From Akebia trifoliata (lineage: Eukaryota > Streptophyta > Magnoliopsida > Ranunculales > Lardizabalaceae), in contig CM030706.1 in the NCBI GenBank assembly GCA_017979445.1, positions 18,400,967 through 18,464,966 on the forward strand: DNA of 64,000 nucleotides, read 5' to 3'. The notes below the pieces were generated by a model that had not been told where the DNA came from, made no database searches, and saw nothing but the letters and a program-made list of their open reading frames with translations. Each line of letters begins with the position of its first letter. The stretch's first letter is position 1. Below are positions 54,108 to 64,000 of the stretch, one piece after another. A program made the position numbers and the translations under genes.

Positions 54108-56614
54108 TTACTCCAACTGCGCCGGTGAGGTCGTTGCAGGTACATGTGATTTTCCCAAAACTCTTAGTACTGCTTCTTGGTGTTCCTCTGATTTCTGCAT
54201 TAGGCCTAGGATATTGATTTGAGCTGGTTGTTTGTTCAATTGATCCACTATATTATGCTCACTCTTCCGAACGAGCTTAATGAAGTTCGCAGCTTCCTTG
54301 TCTATCACTTTCGCCTTCTCTTCTATCTTGTCATCCTTATATAGCTTACCCTTTCCCTTCGTTTTCCTTTTTTCTTCGTCTGTCACCTCTTTTACAGTCT
54401 CTTTTGTTTCTTCCTTGATGTTCACCCCATCTTTTGACAATTTCTGACACATCCTAGCTCTTTTCATATGGCCGATATCAGCCACCATGGCTTTCTTCAT
54501 GGTCTCGACCCCTGCGGTAGTGGTAATGGTGGTCTCGTAGCTCCAGGGCACTGCCTGGTTGGAGCTATAGGGGAATGGTTTGGGTGAGTGTATAGTCATG
54601 GGAGGTGGATCGGGTTTTACATTGAGAATGATGGGTGGCGGTGATGGTTTGCATGTAGTGGTGATAAGAGGAGTTATGTGAGGAGTTGACGGGGTGTATG
54701 GAATGACGAGCAGTGGACGTGAAGATGAAGTGTATGGTATATGGAGGGGGGGTCGAGTTGGCCCTTGCGAATATGGTGGTGTATAGGGTATAACAAGAGG
54801 AGGTCGGGTAGTATTTTGATGGTTTTGTGAGCCGTAAGGTATAACTAAAGGGGGTCGAGTAGCAGTATTTTCATGAATGGGATGGATGGTGAGGTTGGCC
54901 AATCTGAGTGGCAATTGAGAGTTTTCTGATGAATTTGTTGTATAATGGTTGACTGTGTTAATCGTGGATGCCTTTGATTCTTGGGTTAGGTGGACCCTGA
55001 TTTTTGCCCTGATAGGCGCTATCAAATCTAAAGGATTGAAGTCGAGTTCTTCGCAAATAATATTTACCCTATGCCCGCTCCCCTCTCCATTGTGAGTTGG
55101 TAGGGGGTTTTGGTTGATATTCTGTTGTTGGGGCGGGTTGGCAAGCCCATCTAGGATGAGAGCCCTTTTATCGATCAAGTTCTGTACTTGATGTTTGAGC
55201 TGCCAGCATTGATCTGTAGAGTGCCTTGGTGCACCCATGTGAAATTCACAGAATAGGTTAGGGTTGTACCCTGGCCCTTTGGCAGCCTCGGGGTTTGGTG
55301 GACGTTTCGCGATGTACTCACCCCTGAGCAAGATTGGCAGCAACTCCGATAATGTCATGGGTAACCTAGTGAATACTCTGTTGGGACGTGCCTGCTGGTT
55401 CTACCCATACAGCGGTGCCTGCTGTGCAACTGGTGGAGGATTTGCTCGAAATGGATTCTGAGGTGGAGGGTTCCATGTTGGCGGTGCTGGTGCCCATGAA
55501 GTTGATGGTGCTTGTGGTCTCGGTACTGGTGAAGGGATGAAGAGGGGTCGATTTAGCTGTACGTTATTGACCTGTGTTTATTCCCTCTTCTTTCCCGTAG
55601 GCATTGGCTTTCTCTGGGGAGGGAATCCTACTGTTGCTCCTAGACTCGTGAAGTCAAATATCAGACTGGTTCGGATCCCATCTTCGACGCGATCCACCAC
55701 TTGTACTAGATTCGAGAATGTACCTGTGGTGTGCCCCACCAGATGAGTATAAAAGGCGTGCCCTAGTGTTGAGATAAACGTGGTGTTCATCTCTTATTCT
55801 ATCATTGCAGGCCTTACTTGTGAGGCGGACTCTCGCCATCTCTGTGCATACTCTTTCACCGTTTCCCGTTGCTTTCTCGTCATCTTGGCCATGTCATTTC
55901 GATCTAGCTCCACATCAGTATTGAACCGGTAATTTTGCCAGAACATCTCGGCTAGGTACTGTCATTTCTTAATGAGCGAGTAATCCAATCCAGAAAATCA
56001 TTTGAGTGCCGGCCCTGTTAAGCTTTTCTGAAACAACTGTACCAATAACCTGTCATCCTCGCCATACTTGCACATGGATCCACAATACAACTTCAGATGC
56101 GATAGCGGACACCCTACTCCATTATATTTTTCAAACTCTGGACTCTTGAACTTGGCCGGTAATTGAGCATTGGGGTAGAAGCACAGATCCTTGAATCAGG
56201 TTCTGTTCATAGTATTGAGGCCCTTCATCCTCCTCATCTCTTCCTGTAGAGATTCGATTTGCTGAGCCAGTTTTTCATCTGTTGCGCTTTTGGCTTCTGT
56301 AGCCCTGTACTCACATTCATTATCAGGAATGACCACAGGGGGTGGTCGATTCTGTGGAATATAGAGCGGGGAGGGTATTCGGGCACGGCAGGCAGCATGG
56401 TGGTCTGTGGTCCTTGGGGAGGTTGTTCGGGTAAATCCTGATTTGATCTAGATGCATGCAGCTGTATTGTTTGAGCTTGTATGATACTAGCATTGGCTAA
56501 CACAGCACTTACTATCTTTTCTTACCTCTCAATTATCTTCAATAGTGCTGTTAGTTGTGAGTCGATACCTAACGCTTCGATCACTGGAGGTTGTGCTGGT
56601 TCAGAAGAACTCAT
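54108..56614 (-). pseudogene. gag of C1
   Basis: The minus strand starts at ATG 56614 (MSSSEPAQPPVIEALGIDSQ) with a stop after 30 residues. Frames then run: LPEQPPQGPQTTMLPAVPEY (56503-56234), capsid pieces such as EMRRMKGLN-, KWQ- and FRFNTDVELDRND-like text (56230-55850), FISTLGHAFYTHLVGH (55790-55578), a Pro-rich linker, and a 416-codon frame (55358-54108). That frame has the zinc-knuckle-like CEFHMGAPRHSTDQC, four RPPLVIPY-type repeats (54865-54700), a Lys/Glu-rich basic segment (KEETKETVKEVTDEEKRKTK) and a conserved end INILGLMQKSEEHQEAVLRV. Gag forms virus-like particles. Frame breaks at about 56230, 55850, 55560 and 55380 inactivate it. Confidence 0.87.
54695..54870 (-). repeat. RPPLVIPY peptide-repeat region in C1 gag
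   Basis: TRPPLVIPYGSQ, TRPPLVIPYTPP, TRPPLHIPYTSS and RPLLVIPYTPS follow one another every 12-16 residues. C2 keeps two degenerate copies (about 21810-21730). DNA units are about 45 bp. Confidence 0.85.
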
Positions 56615-56794
56615 TGTGACGGTAGACGATTTGAGAAAATAGGGAGGCACTTCTGGCTGCTTGTATTTCTTTCGTTTAGCCACCTGTGGGTACAGCAGAC
56701 CAAGCGTTACTATCTTGTTTACAAAAAATGAAGATGCATGATGTTTTATTAGGTCAAGTAAAGTTGTTTATTATGATTTTTAACGAAAAAATAA

Positions 56795-57225
56795 TTTTTC
56801 AGCACGGAGCCGGCATCAACACGGAGTTGGTAAAATATTTTACAAAAGAATTATATCGGCACGGAGTTGGCATTGACAAGGAGTCGAAAAAATACTTTTT
56901 TGAAAATAGAATTAACTCAGCGCGGAGCTGGCATTGACACGGAGTCGGCATCGACACAGAGTTGGCATCAACACGGAGCTGGCATCGACACGGAGTCAGC
57001 ATCAACATGGAGTTGGCAGCAGCATGGAGCTGGCATCGACACGGAGTCGGGAAAGTATTTTGTAAAAGTAATTTCATCAGCACGGAGCTGGCATCGACAC
57101 GGAATCGGAAAAACATTTTGAAAAAGGTAGTTTCATCAGAACGGGACTAGCATCGACGCGGAGTCGGGAAAACATTTTGAAAAAGTAATTTCATTAGCAC
57201 GGAGCTGGCATCGACACGGAGTCGG
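56795..57225. repeat. GC-rich minisatellite in the C1 leader
   Basis: Units of 17-18 bp, GCATCGACACGGAGTCG and GCATCAACACGGAGCTG, alternate, interrupted every 60-80 bases by AAAATATTTTGAAAAAGTAA-like AT-rich pieces. It lies just upstream of the C1 gag start. Open frames on both strands across it arise from the repeat. Confidence 0.9.
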
Positions 57226-57440
57226 GAAAATATTTTGAAAAAGGGATTTGTGATTGAAATATCTTGCCACGTGGATTTTGGAGCATAGGTCGGAATTAAG
57301 GCTTTTCAAATATTTTCTTTTTGTACGGAATTCGAGAGATTATGTGATATTTAGGAGAATATTTACCATAAGATTTTTTTAGCACAACTGATATAATTTG
57401 ATGATGATGGGACCCTAGCTTGACTTTAGTCTTTACCCGT
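57226..57440. other. Spacer, nothing recognised
   Basis: No gene or clear repeat. The switch from reversed C1 to plus-strand LTR-like sequence must lie in or near this stretch. Confidence 0.4.
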
Positions 57441-57630
57441 TGATCATAGGATAGTTTGGATCGTAGTAGAAACCGATTATCTCGATTGGGTGAGTTCAGT
57501 GCCTAACACCTTCCGAAAGCCTTAATCTGACCCCTTACCTATATCTCTTACTCGTGGATCGACTCGATCCATTTTGGAGTTATCTATGGTTCCTAAACCT
57601 AAACTAGGTGGCAACTCTTTATTTCCTAAA
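57441..57630 (+). repeat. Tat-type LTR end (U5-like), plus strand
   Basis: GTAGAAACCGATTATC, GTGCCTAACACCTTCCG and CTAAACTAGGTGGCAACTC follow the U5 block of family A (GTAGAGACCGG, GTGCCTAACACCTTCC, CTAGGTGGCGACTCC) at the same spacing. It opposes the orientation of C1. Confidence 0.7.
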
Positions 57631-57639
57631 AATCTCCAA

Positions 57640-58026
57640 TTTAACAATTGGGCCCCTATTCGCTATTTAGGAAAAATGGGTCGAGGTGATTTCATATTCG
57701 AAGTAGTTGAACGTATAGGGCCAGTAGCTTATAGATTACTTCTACCGTCGCAGCTTGAACAGGTTCATAACGTGTTCCATGTGTCCATGTTGAAAAAATA
57801 TTTGTCAGATCCTTCACATGTGATTGATTTGTGAGAGTTAGAAGTAGAAGAAGATGTGTCCTACAAGGAAGGTGTAATACAGTTACTTGACAAGAGAGTA
57901 AAACAACTCAAATCTAAGTCTATCTCTTTAGTCAAGGTATTGTTGAGACACCACAACATTGAAGAAGCCACCTGGGAAAATGAGTCAAAGATGCGGGCTA
58001 AATATCCAGTATTATTCCAAGACTAA
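57640..58026 (+). pseudogene. Chromovirus integrase C-terminus with chromodomain
   Basis: The first frame (to 57834) reads RYLGKMGRGDFIFEVVERIG, PVAYRLLLPSQLEQVHNVFH and VSMLKKYLSDPSHVIDL, the GPY/F-type end of Ty3 integrase. After one TGA it continues with KEGVIQLLDKRVKQLKSKSI, LVKVLLRHHNIEEATWENES and MRAKYPVLFQD to a TAA. That is a chromodomain, the module by which chromoviruses steer integration into silent chromatin. Family motifs VHNVFHVSMLRKY and EEATWE are recognisable. The upstream core is missing; the left end adjoins Tat LTR sequence at about 57630. Confidence 0.9.
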
Positions 58027-58060
58027 GGTATCATTTTAATTGCCAGGAATAAATTTTTAT

Positions 58061-58073
58061 TAAGGGGGGAGAA
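58061..58073 (+). other. Polypurine tract of chromovirus K
   Basis: TAAGGGGGGAGAA directly precedes TGTAAAATCC, 35 bases after the chromodomain stop. The purine tract primes plus-strand DNA synthesis. Confidence 0.85.
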
Positions 58074-61042
58074 TGTAAAATCCAAAGTTTTCGATTTGTA
58101 AATAGTAAAAATTTGAAAAAATTCTAAAAATGGGAATTAGGATAAAACTTTATGATGTTTCTGATCATTTTTAATGAAATCTAACATCACCATTGGATTC
58201 AAAATGATTAAAAAACATACTTTAGCCTGTAAGCACGCTCAAATGCAAGTTCGAACAGAAAAATTATAAAATTCTCGATTTTTGAGTTGGATCAGGCCAA
58301 AATAATGATTTTTTGTTAAAGTAATAATTTTTAACATTTGATCATACCATTGGGTTCGTAACGAAAAATTATAAAAAATAGAATATTTACTTGTCATTTT
58401 AGAAGTCCAAAAAGTCGATTTATCGTAAAAAATGAAAACGTCGTCAATTTTAGGGTTCCATTTGCTGAAAAAGTAAATTTTTGTTAGAGACATAATTTTA
58501 AAATTTTGACCGCACCATTAGATCCAGAATAAATTAAAGTATTCATTCGTCACTTTTGGAGTCTAGATGGTTAAGTTTTCATAAAACAAAACAATAAATA
58601 AAATATCGATTTCGTCACAAAAATTTATATAAATAATTTTTTTTTTAATTTTACTATTCATCATCATTTTGAAATGTTGAAAATCAGCCAAGATATTTTG
58701 AACGAAAAAAATTTATTTTTTTCAAATCTTCAAACTCAGATTTGTCATGAACCGTCTTCGACTTTTGACGTAGAAAGAAAAAACGCCCATAGCCTCACCT
58801 CTACAAAATCCACCTAGTTTTCTTTCATTTTTTCTTCTTTTTCACCCTGTATAGTAAAAAAATTAGCCATATAAGATATGAGGATTTCGAAACTTCGAAC
58901 CTATATTTTATCTGTTTTGAGGTCAAACCGTCCCCCGTCGAAGAAGGGAAAAACGATGACGGCATCGAGATCTTTGAAACCACCAGGTTAAATTAAAAAA
59001 TTATCTACCTCAAAGTTCAATCCATCTTGATTTTCGTGTTGATCATCTTAATTTTCGCGCACATGCTTCAATTCTATCGCCTAAAGATTGTAAGGAACTT
59101 GCAATTTCTATTAATAATCGTAGATTGTGAAAATTACATTTAAGATTTTATAAAAAAAATTTGTTATATATTTTAAAAAAATATAATTTTTTCCATTGTT
59201 TCAAATTCACGCCAGAACCTGCATATTTGATGTATTTAATTATATTTTATAACAAATTATACGTGGGTAGGATATTTCACCGGGTTGTGTTTGGCCAGTT
59301 TGGTTCTGTGCATTGCTCGGACCCCATGTTGATATAATTTTTGTAATTATTTCAGTTTAATTGATAAAAATGAATTTTAAGATTTGAAAATTATTTTAAT
59401 AATCAATGAACTTAGATTGAGTTGATGAATGTCGAAAAATGAATATCGTATTCGAAAGATTGAAAATCGTAAAAATCGAAAAAAAAAAAGGAAAAATTGT
59501 ATGAAACGATAAAATGTCAGTCACAACCGAGGGGTAATGTCTGCATTTTACATTGTAATGCTAGGTGTGAATTGATGAACGGATATTTAGGAATAATGAT
59601 ATTAGTTGCATGTTTATTTACTTTCTATTAGTGCAAGGCGCTGGTTACTTTTCTGTTCTGTTATTTTTCTTTTAGGTCGTGTGGTCATAGTTGCATAGTA
59701 GGAAACTGGATATTCATTCTCAACTCTGTATTGTTAATTTCTTATTTATTTTCAAAAGAAAAATGATATATATATATATATATATGTAGTTATTTTGTGA
59801 ACTGTTAAAGAGCTTGTGAATATTTGAAGGGATAGTCTGTCATATTATTCGTAGTGATATATTATCTTGTGATGTACGGTAGGGACAACTAAGCTCATAC
59901 GTGGTATGGGATGCGTATGAGAGTGGAGTTACAACTGGAATCCGAGTTTATTCCTCTCTATCTTTACCAATGAACTTGTAATTTAAAGGTGACCATATAT
60001 GAATGGATTGTATATTTGAAAATCACATGCACACATGATAGGCATAGACGAAGGTGGTTAGTAAGTGATCACTAACAATCTATACTAGTCGAACGTTCTG
60101 ACACATAAAAAAGAGATTCATTGCTTATGGTTACGTCAAATTGTCAGCTTGAGCCGAATAACCAAGTGTACTAAGTGCAGCAACCGACCAGAAAATGAGG
60201 ACCTAAAAGCCAAAAAAGTATTGTAACATCATATCCCGACTGGAAGCGACCAAGTCTTGAATCCCAATTCTCTAATTCTACCACTCCACCATTATGTATT
60301 ATGTATCTGTTGCCTTATTTTGATATACAAAATGAAATGCATGTTTAATGTTTCCATTTAATCAATTAGATTTGTATAAAAAGAAAATGTTATAGTGAGT
60401 ATTGCTGATGATGTAATATGAATTTTAAAATGTTTAGTTGCTCATCCCTAACTATATGTACCAATTAATAGTAGTTTCTTCTGTAAAACTTTGTATATGT
60501 TAAAATCATTTGGCATGCTTATTCGTTCATGTTAAAAGAGGTTATTGACAGGAATTGTTTGTTTCCCTACTAGGTAACCATTGTTACTCACCCTTTCCTT
60601 CCTATTTTTTAGTTTCAGAGTCTACAGTTGACGAGACGAGCGTAGAACCAGCGAATGGGGACCATCTGGTGGGTCAGATAGAAGACCAGAGTCTATTATC
60701 TGGTGAGTACTAGGCTATACACCCTAGTGGTGTCAATTTTTTCAAGAGTATTATAGATTTTTTATTGAGCGTTGGATTTTTATTAGAGTGAAGAATATTT
60801 GTATAATCCTGTACTTTATCTATCCTTCTGCACTCTGATCTATCATACGTTATTAGATGTATATAGGCTTCCACTTTTATTATATTTTATATGTATATAT
60901 GCAGCATAAGGTATTTCGTTTATTAGGTGTAGGTTGAATGCCTTAGAATGCTAACATAAACAGAGGAGACCATGCTGAAATTTTGAGGCACCACCTTATG
61001 CCTCGAGATCTGACATGGAGCTTTATGTTAGCGTTTGGCAAG
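58074..61042 (+). repeat. 3' LTR of chromovirus K (right end uncertain)
   Basis: It starts TGTAAAATCC after the purine tract. Repeated motifs of the type CCATTGGATTC...AAAATTATAAAATTC (58190, 58340, 58520) occur in its first 500 bases. A TA-dinucleotide run lies at 59767-59786. The right end may be near 61042, where GGCGTTATAGCTC-AACTAGG resembles a decayed primer site, but I see no CA boundary or duplication. Confidence 0.6.
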
Positions 61043-61089
61043 GCGTTATAGCTCAACTAGGTTTAATTTTTTTTTTGAGAAGAGAAATG

Positions 61090-61534
61090 AAATAAAAGAT
61101 ACCTTAAGTTTCTTTTATAATGACTTGAAAGGCAAAGTTGGTATTTTTCCATTATTTCTATTTTCGACGACAATTTGACTTCTTGGACTTGAAAATCAAT
61201 AAATGAATATTTTATTCTCTATAATTTTTTGTTGCAAACCTAATGGTTTGATCAGATTTTTCTAATTATTATTCTAACAAAAATTCACTATTTTGAGTCC
61301 CACTTAACATGAAATTCGAGGATTTTATAATTTTTTCATCCAAACTCAAATTTGAGTGTGCTTATAGGCTAAAATATGTTTTTGACTATTTTGAATCCAA
61401 TGGTGAAGTCAAATTTTATTATAAATGAATATAACAAACTCCGAGTATCTACCTTAAGTCCCTTTATCAGAATTTTTCTCAAAATTTCAATTTTGATTTC
61501 CTTGAGATACGAATTAGAAACTCGGGGTATTACA
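61090..61534 (-). repeat. LTR fragment related to K, opposite orientation
   Basis: The reverse complement starts TGTAATACCCCGAG at 61534 and matches 58074-58460: CACCATTGGATTCAAAATRR, TTTTAGCCTRTAAGCACRCT and AAAAATTATAAAATYCTCGA are in the same order. Only the first 400-450 bases of the LTR are present. Confidence 0.85.
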
Positions 61535-61679
61535 CTATCACTTCGAGTATGCAACTATTTTCATAAACACAAGTCATTTAACATGTTATCAAGTCACTAA
61601 GTTCACAAAATTAATTATAACCCATGGCACATCAAAATGTAAAGCTTAAGTTAGTTGATCCTTGAATGAATCCATTCAT

Positions 61680-63620
61680 CGGCATGATAGCCTCCTCAAA
61701 AGTCCTTCTCACTTCTTTTATGTGCATTGTATCCTTCCTATCTGCTTTATTTGCTTGTTTTTTTATTGGATTTCTCTAGGCAAATGTTTTGAATATTGTC
61801 GTGAAGTTCTGCTTCCTTGAGCATCGTAGTTTCTTCTTGAATTGTTTGAAGTTTAATATATGTTGCAATTGTTTGTGCTTGCGATTTGAGTTTTGCCATA
61901 GCTTCTTCAACATCCTTCAGATGATCAAATAACTTTACACACACTTTTTGTGAATCAATCAAAGTCTTCATCTCATTTTGTAATGCTTGATGGAGAATGT
62001 TCTTCTTGTAGCTAAAATTCTAATGAATTTCGCTCCGAAATAGTTGTAGTTTGTACTTCTTTTGTGTGAAGGAAATTTAGCAAGTGGTTGAGGGTAATCA
62101 CTTGACTCATCTTTTTGATCCATTCCTGGTGTAATACAAAGGACTTTATCATCTATTCCAGCATTGAACCAATCATTTCGATTTGCAGCCCTTACTCTTT
62201 TAGTTGTATAGTCTACTGAAGAAGGGCCTCAATCTCGTGTTTTGAATTTTCTTGCAAGAAAAAAGACTGTGTGGTGTAATTTGGTAAATTTCTCCAATGG
62301 TGAAGAAATCATATTTCTCTGGGCTGTTGAAGACTTATCAGAGCCAAGGACTTTTGTGCAGCATTTCCTGTAGTTTCCAAGATCAATCCTGATTGCAGTC
62401 TTAAAAATAATTCAAGATATGGAAGAATATTTGGGTGAGTGGTCTTATCCTTCATATTGTCAAAATAGAGCAAAATAAGGATATACATCAAGCACACAAT
62501 GCTGACAATAGGCAAGAAATAAGATAAAGTGTGACATATTCAGTTGAGCTGAGTTTACTATGGTGACTGTGGATGATGGGCATGAACTTCGTAGCTAAGT
62601 TGTAAAGATTCCTATCACAGAGTATCATGTATGTTAGAGTTTTAGGATATATCAGGTAACGATTTTTTCCAGTCTTATTTTAATTTTGTAATCTAACCAA
62701 TATGGCCTCTTGAATGTATGCATCTTCTAGCCTAGTTGTTTGGGTAGTGTGTGTATCTGCCTCCTTATTTCCTTTGCCCCCAATGAATTTGGGATGCTAA
62801 TGCTCCCACAGTCTCTGATGTCGCTTTCCCCTTGTCATTGGATCTTCTAATGATCATGTTTTCTCTTTCTGTCTATGCATGCATAAGATTTTCATTTAAT
62901 AGGTGTATATTGGAGTTATTTCTTCTTGATTACTTAAAATTTTTATTTTTTTTATTACTTCTATTATTTGCATAGTTTGACTTGTTCCCACTAGAATTTG
63001 CTCCATATTATTACAAATTATTTTAGTGTCAGTATTGGTCATGTATACTTTGCATACATCATTTTACATACCAGATTTACCTGGTGCATTCCCTTTAGGG
63101 ATAATTTTTTCTGATCCTTCTTCTTAGATTTTCCTCATCATCACCTCTTTTTCATATCCTTCTTCACTTTCATTTTCATTATTTTTATCCCATTTTGGAT
63201 CACTTTGTTCCTCTTTGATTTTTTCTTCCTTGTATGACCTTGTTGCCACTTGCATTTGTTTTGATGATGCCTCTCTAATGTGCCCACCAAATCTTCTTCC
63301 AATATTTTCATTTGATTTTTCCTCATTCTCTTCTTTAGATTCTTTCTCCACTGTCCTCCTCAATGATGAGTAGAGTTTCAATTGATTTCTCTTGTGTTGA
63401 TGACTTTCTCTTCTTACCTACAACTTTGGGGATAACACTTATTTCAATAACATTCTTTATCTTCGAAGTCTTCTTCCAAAAACAAATATATATAATCATG
63501 CAAAATGTGTGTGTTTCTTATTTTGATTCTAGCATTTTCTTGTTTCAAGCCTTTCTTTCAAAAACCCCCAGAGCTCATAGTGTTGACACAATGCTCAAAC
63601 CTTTATCATAACTCTCTCTC
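61680..63620 (-). pseudogene. Coiled-coil-like coding remnant of unknown gene
   Basis: Several minus-strand stretches look like decayed coding DNA: IETLLIIEEDSGE-like text near 63360, KDKTTHPNILPYLELFLRLQ (about 62460-62390), LILETTGNAAQKSLALISLQ (62385-62320), QENSKHEIEALLQ (62250), and a 74-codon frame (61971-61747) with CVKLFDHLKDVEEAMAKLKS, QAQTIATYIKL and EETTMLKEAELHDNIQ. The last part has the heptad spacing of a coiled coil. I do not recognise the gene. Stops lie between pieces, so it is a broken gene, or exons of a gene reaching beyond the window. It is outside all retrotransposon limits I could draw. Confidence 0.4.
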
Positions 63621-64000
63621 TCTCTTCTATTATATAGAACAATGATCTCAGTTGTTCTTGCATTTTTATGGTCTATTTTCATTCTACAGAGAGACAGTTA
63701 ACCTATTTGGTTGCACTATAACTATGAAACATTGATTTTTTTTTTTTTTCCTTTTGGTATCCCATCTCAATAATTCCCAACTAGTGTCTTGGCTTACCTA
63801 CCTAGTTTGGTGTTCTAAGTAACAAGGATTTAGAATGTTATTAACCTTATCCTATTACATCATATAATCGATGATTTTCAAATTTTGTTAACCTGTTTAG
63901 GTTCCTTGTTACTTACCTATCATGGTTAGTCTTTTTTATTTTCTTGTGTTGATAATGCGAATTATTGTTCTTGTTTTGAGTTTTTGCTTGCATTGTTGTT
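63621..64000. other. Right edge of the window, nothing recognised
   Basis: AT-rich, a CT run at 63612-63626, no open frame or repeat assigned. Confidence 0.5.

Larger units (their letters stand above)
47863..57250 (-). mobile_element. Tat-type Ty3/gypsy element C1 (gag-pol, decayed)
   Basis: The minus strand carries, in order, a minisatellite leader (57225-56795), gag (56614 to about 54108), protease with G-patch (54014-53175), RT (52500-51449), RNase H (51298-50834), a second archaeal-type RNase H (50833-50470), integrase (50424-49405) and 3' non-coding DNA (49404-47863). Two RNase H domains in tandem are the marker of the Tat lineage. No complete LTR pair could be assigned. Many frame breaks and an integrase deletion show it is dead. 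Confidence 0.88.

Noticed and set aside
56799..57150. Cysteine-rich or Trp/His-rich small proteins on either strand
   Set aside because: They are read-through of the 17-18 bp minisatellite and differ only by frame.
59767..59786. TA dinucleotide run as a regulatory site
   Set aside because: A plain microsatellite inside an LTR; nothing around it suggests a promoter.

Overview
The window is nuclear DNA of a flowering plant made almost entirely of nested, decayed LTR retrotransposons, most of them Ty3/gypsy. Evidence for a plant: Tat/Ogre-type gag-pol with two RNase H domains, a Tourist-like MITE, a piece of plastid rpoB, and fragments of two plant housekeeping genes. I see no convincing intact host gene, no rRNA and no tRNA gene. 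The species cannot be named from the sequence. Every coding region except one integrase ORF is visibly broken by stops, frameshifts or deletions, so the call is a heterochromatic or intergenic repeat region.

Names used here. Family A is a Tat/Ogre-like family whose LTR starts TGTAGACACCCC, ends GCTTTCA and is followed by a primer site like TGGCGRCTCCACTGGGGA. Its copies are A1 (1-13878, +), A4 (fragment, 14050-14520, +), A2 (22748-27470, +), A3 (27476-36147, -) and a diverged A5 (43943 to about 46600, -). Family C is a Tat-type gag-pol: C1 (about 47863-57250, -) and C2 (15994-22747, -, broken). B-type LTRs (all reversed) lie at about 14521-15993, 16971-19526 (a solo LTR with target-site duplication, inside C2) and about 46600-47862. 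N is a Ty3 element (2660-6736, +) nested in A1 with the 5-bp duplication CCCGG, and N carries a Tourist-like MITE (3315-4024, TTA duplication). G is a Ty3 element with two LTRs (36332 to about 42780, -). K is the 3' end of a chromovirus (57640-58073 plus LTR, +), with a related LTR fragment in opposite orientation ending at 61534. A plastid rpoB fragment lies at 43561-43942. The last 2.4 kb hold a coiled-coil-like coding remnant on the minus strand.

The most unusual pattern is in family A. Just inside the 5' LTR each of three copies has a pair of inverted arms of about 90 bp. The interval between the arms differs in each copy. A1 holds a fragment of the golgin/p115 vesicle-tether gene (golgin candidate 6/MAG4 type). 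A3 holds a fragment of COP9 signalosome subunit 7. A2 holds only AT-rich low-complexity DNA. Both gene fragments lie in the sense direction of their element. This looks like a retrotransposon family with a cargo bay that has taken up different host gene pieces.

The 3' non-coding part of family A is also hypervariable: A1 has about twelve 50-bp units next to its 3' LTR, A3 has about eleven 83-bp units, and A5 has short GAGCATAA-type repeats. A block of about 0.8 kb of non-coding sequence is nevertheless conserved in A1, A2 and A3. A2 and A3 meet tail to tail at 27470/27476, with one expected LTR missing. Copies A1 (integrase only), A2 and A3 (no pol seen) would need proteins from an autonomous partner; whether that was a C-type element cannot be told from this window.
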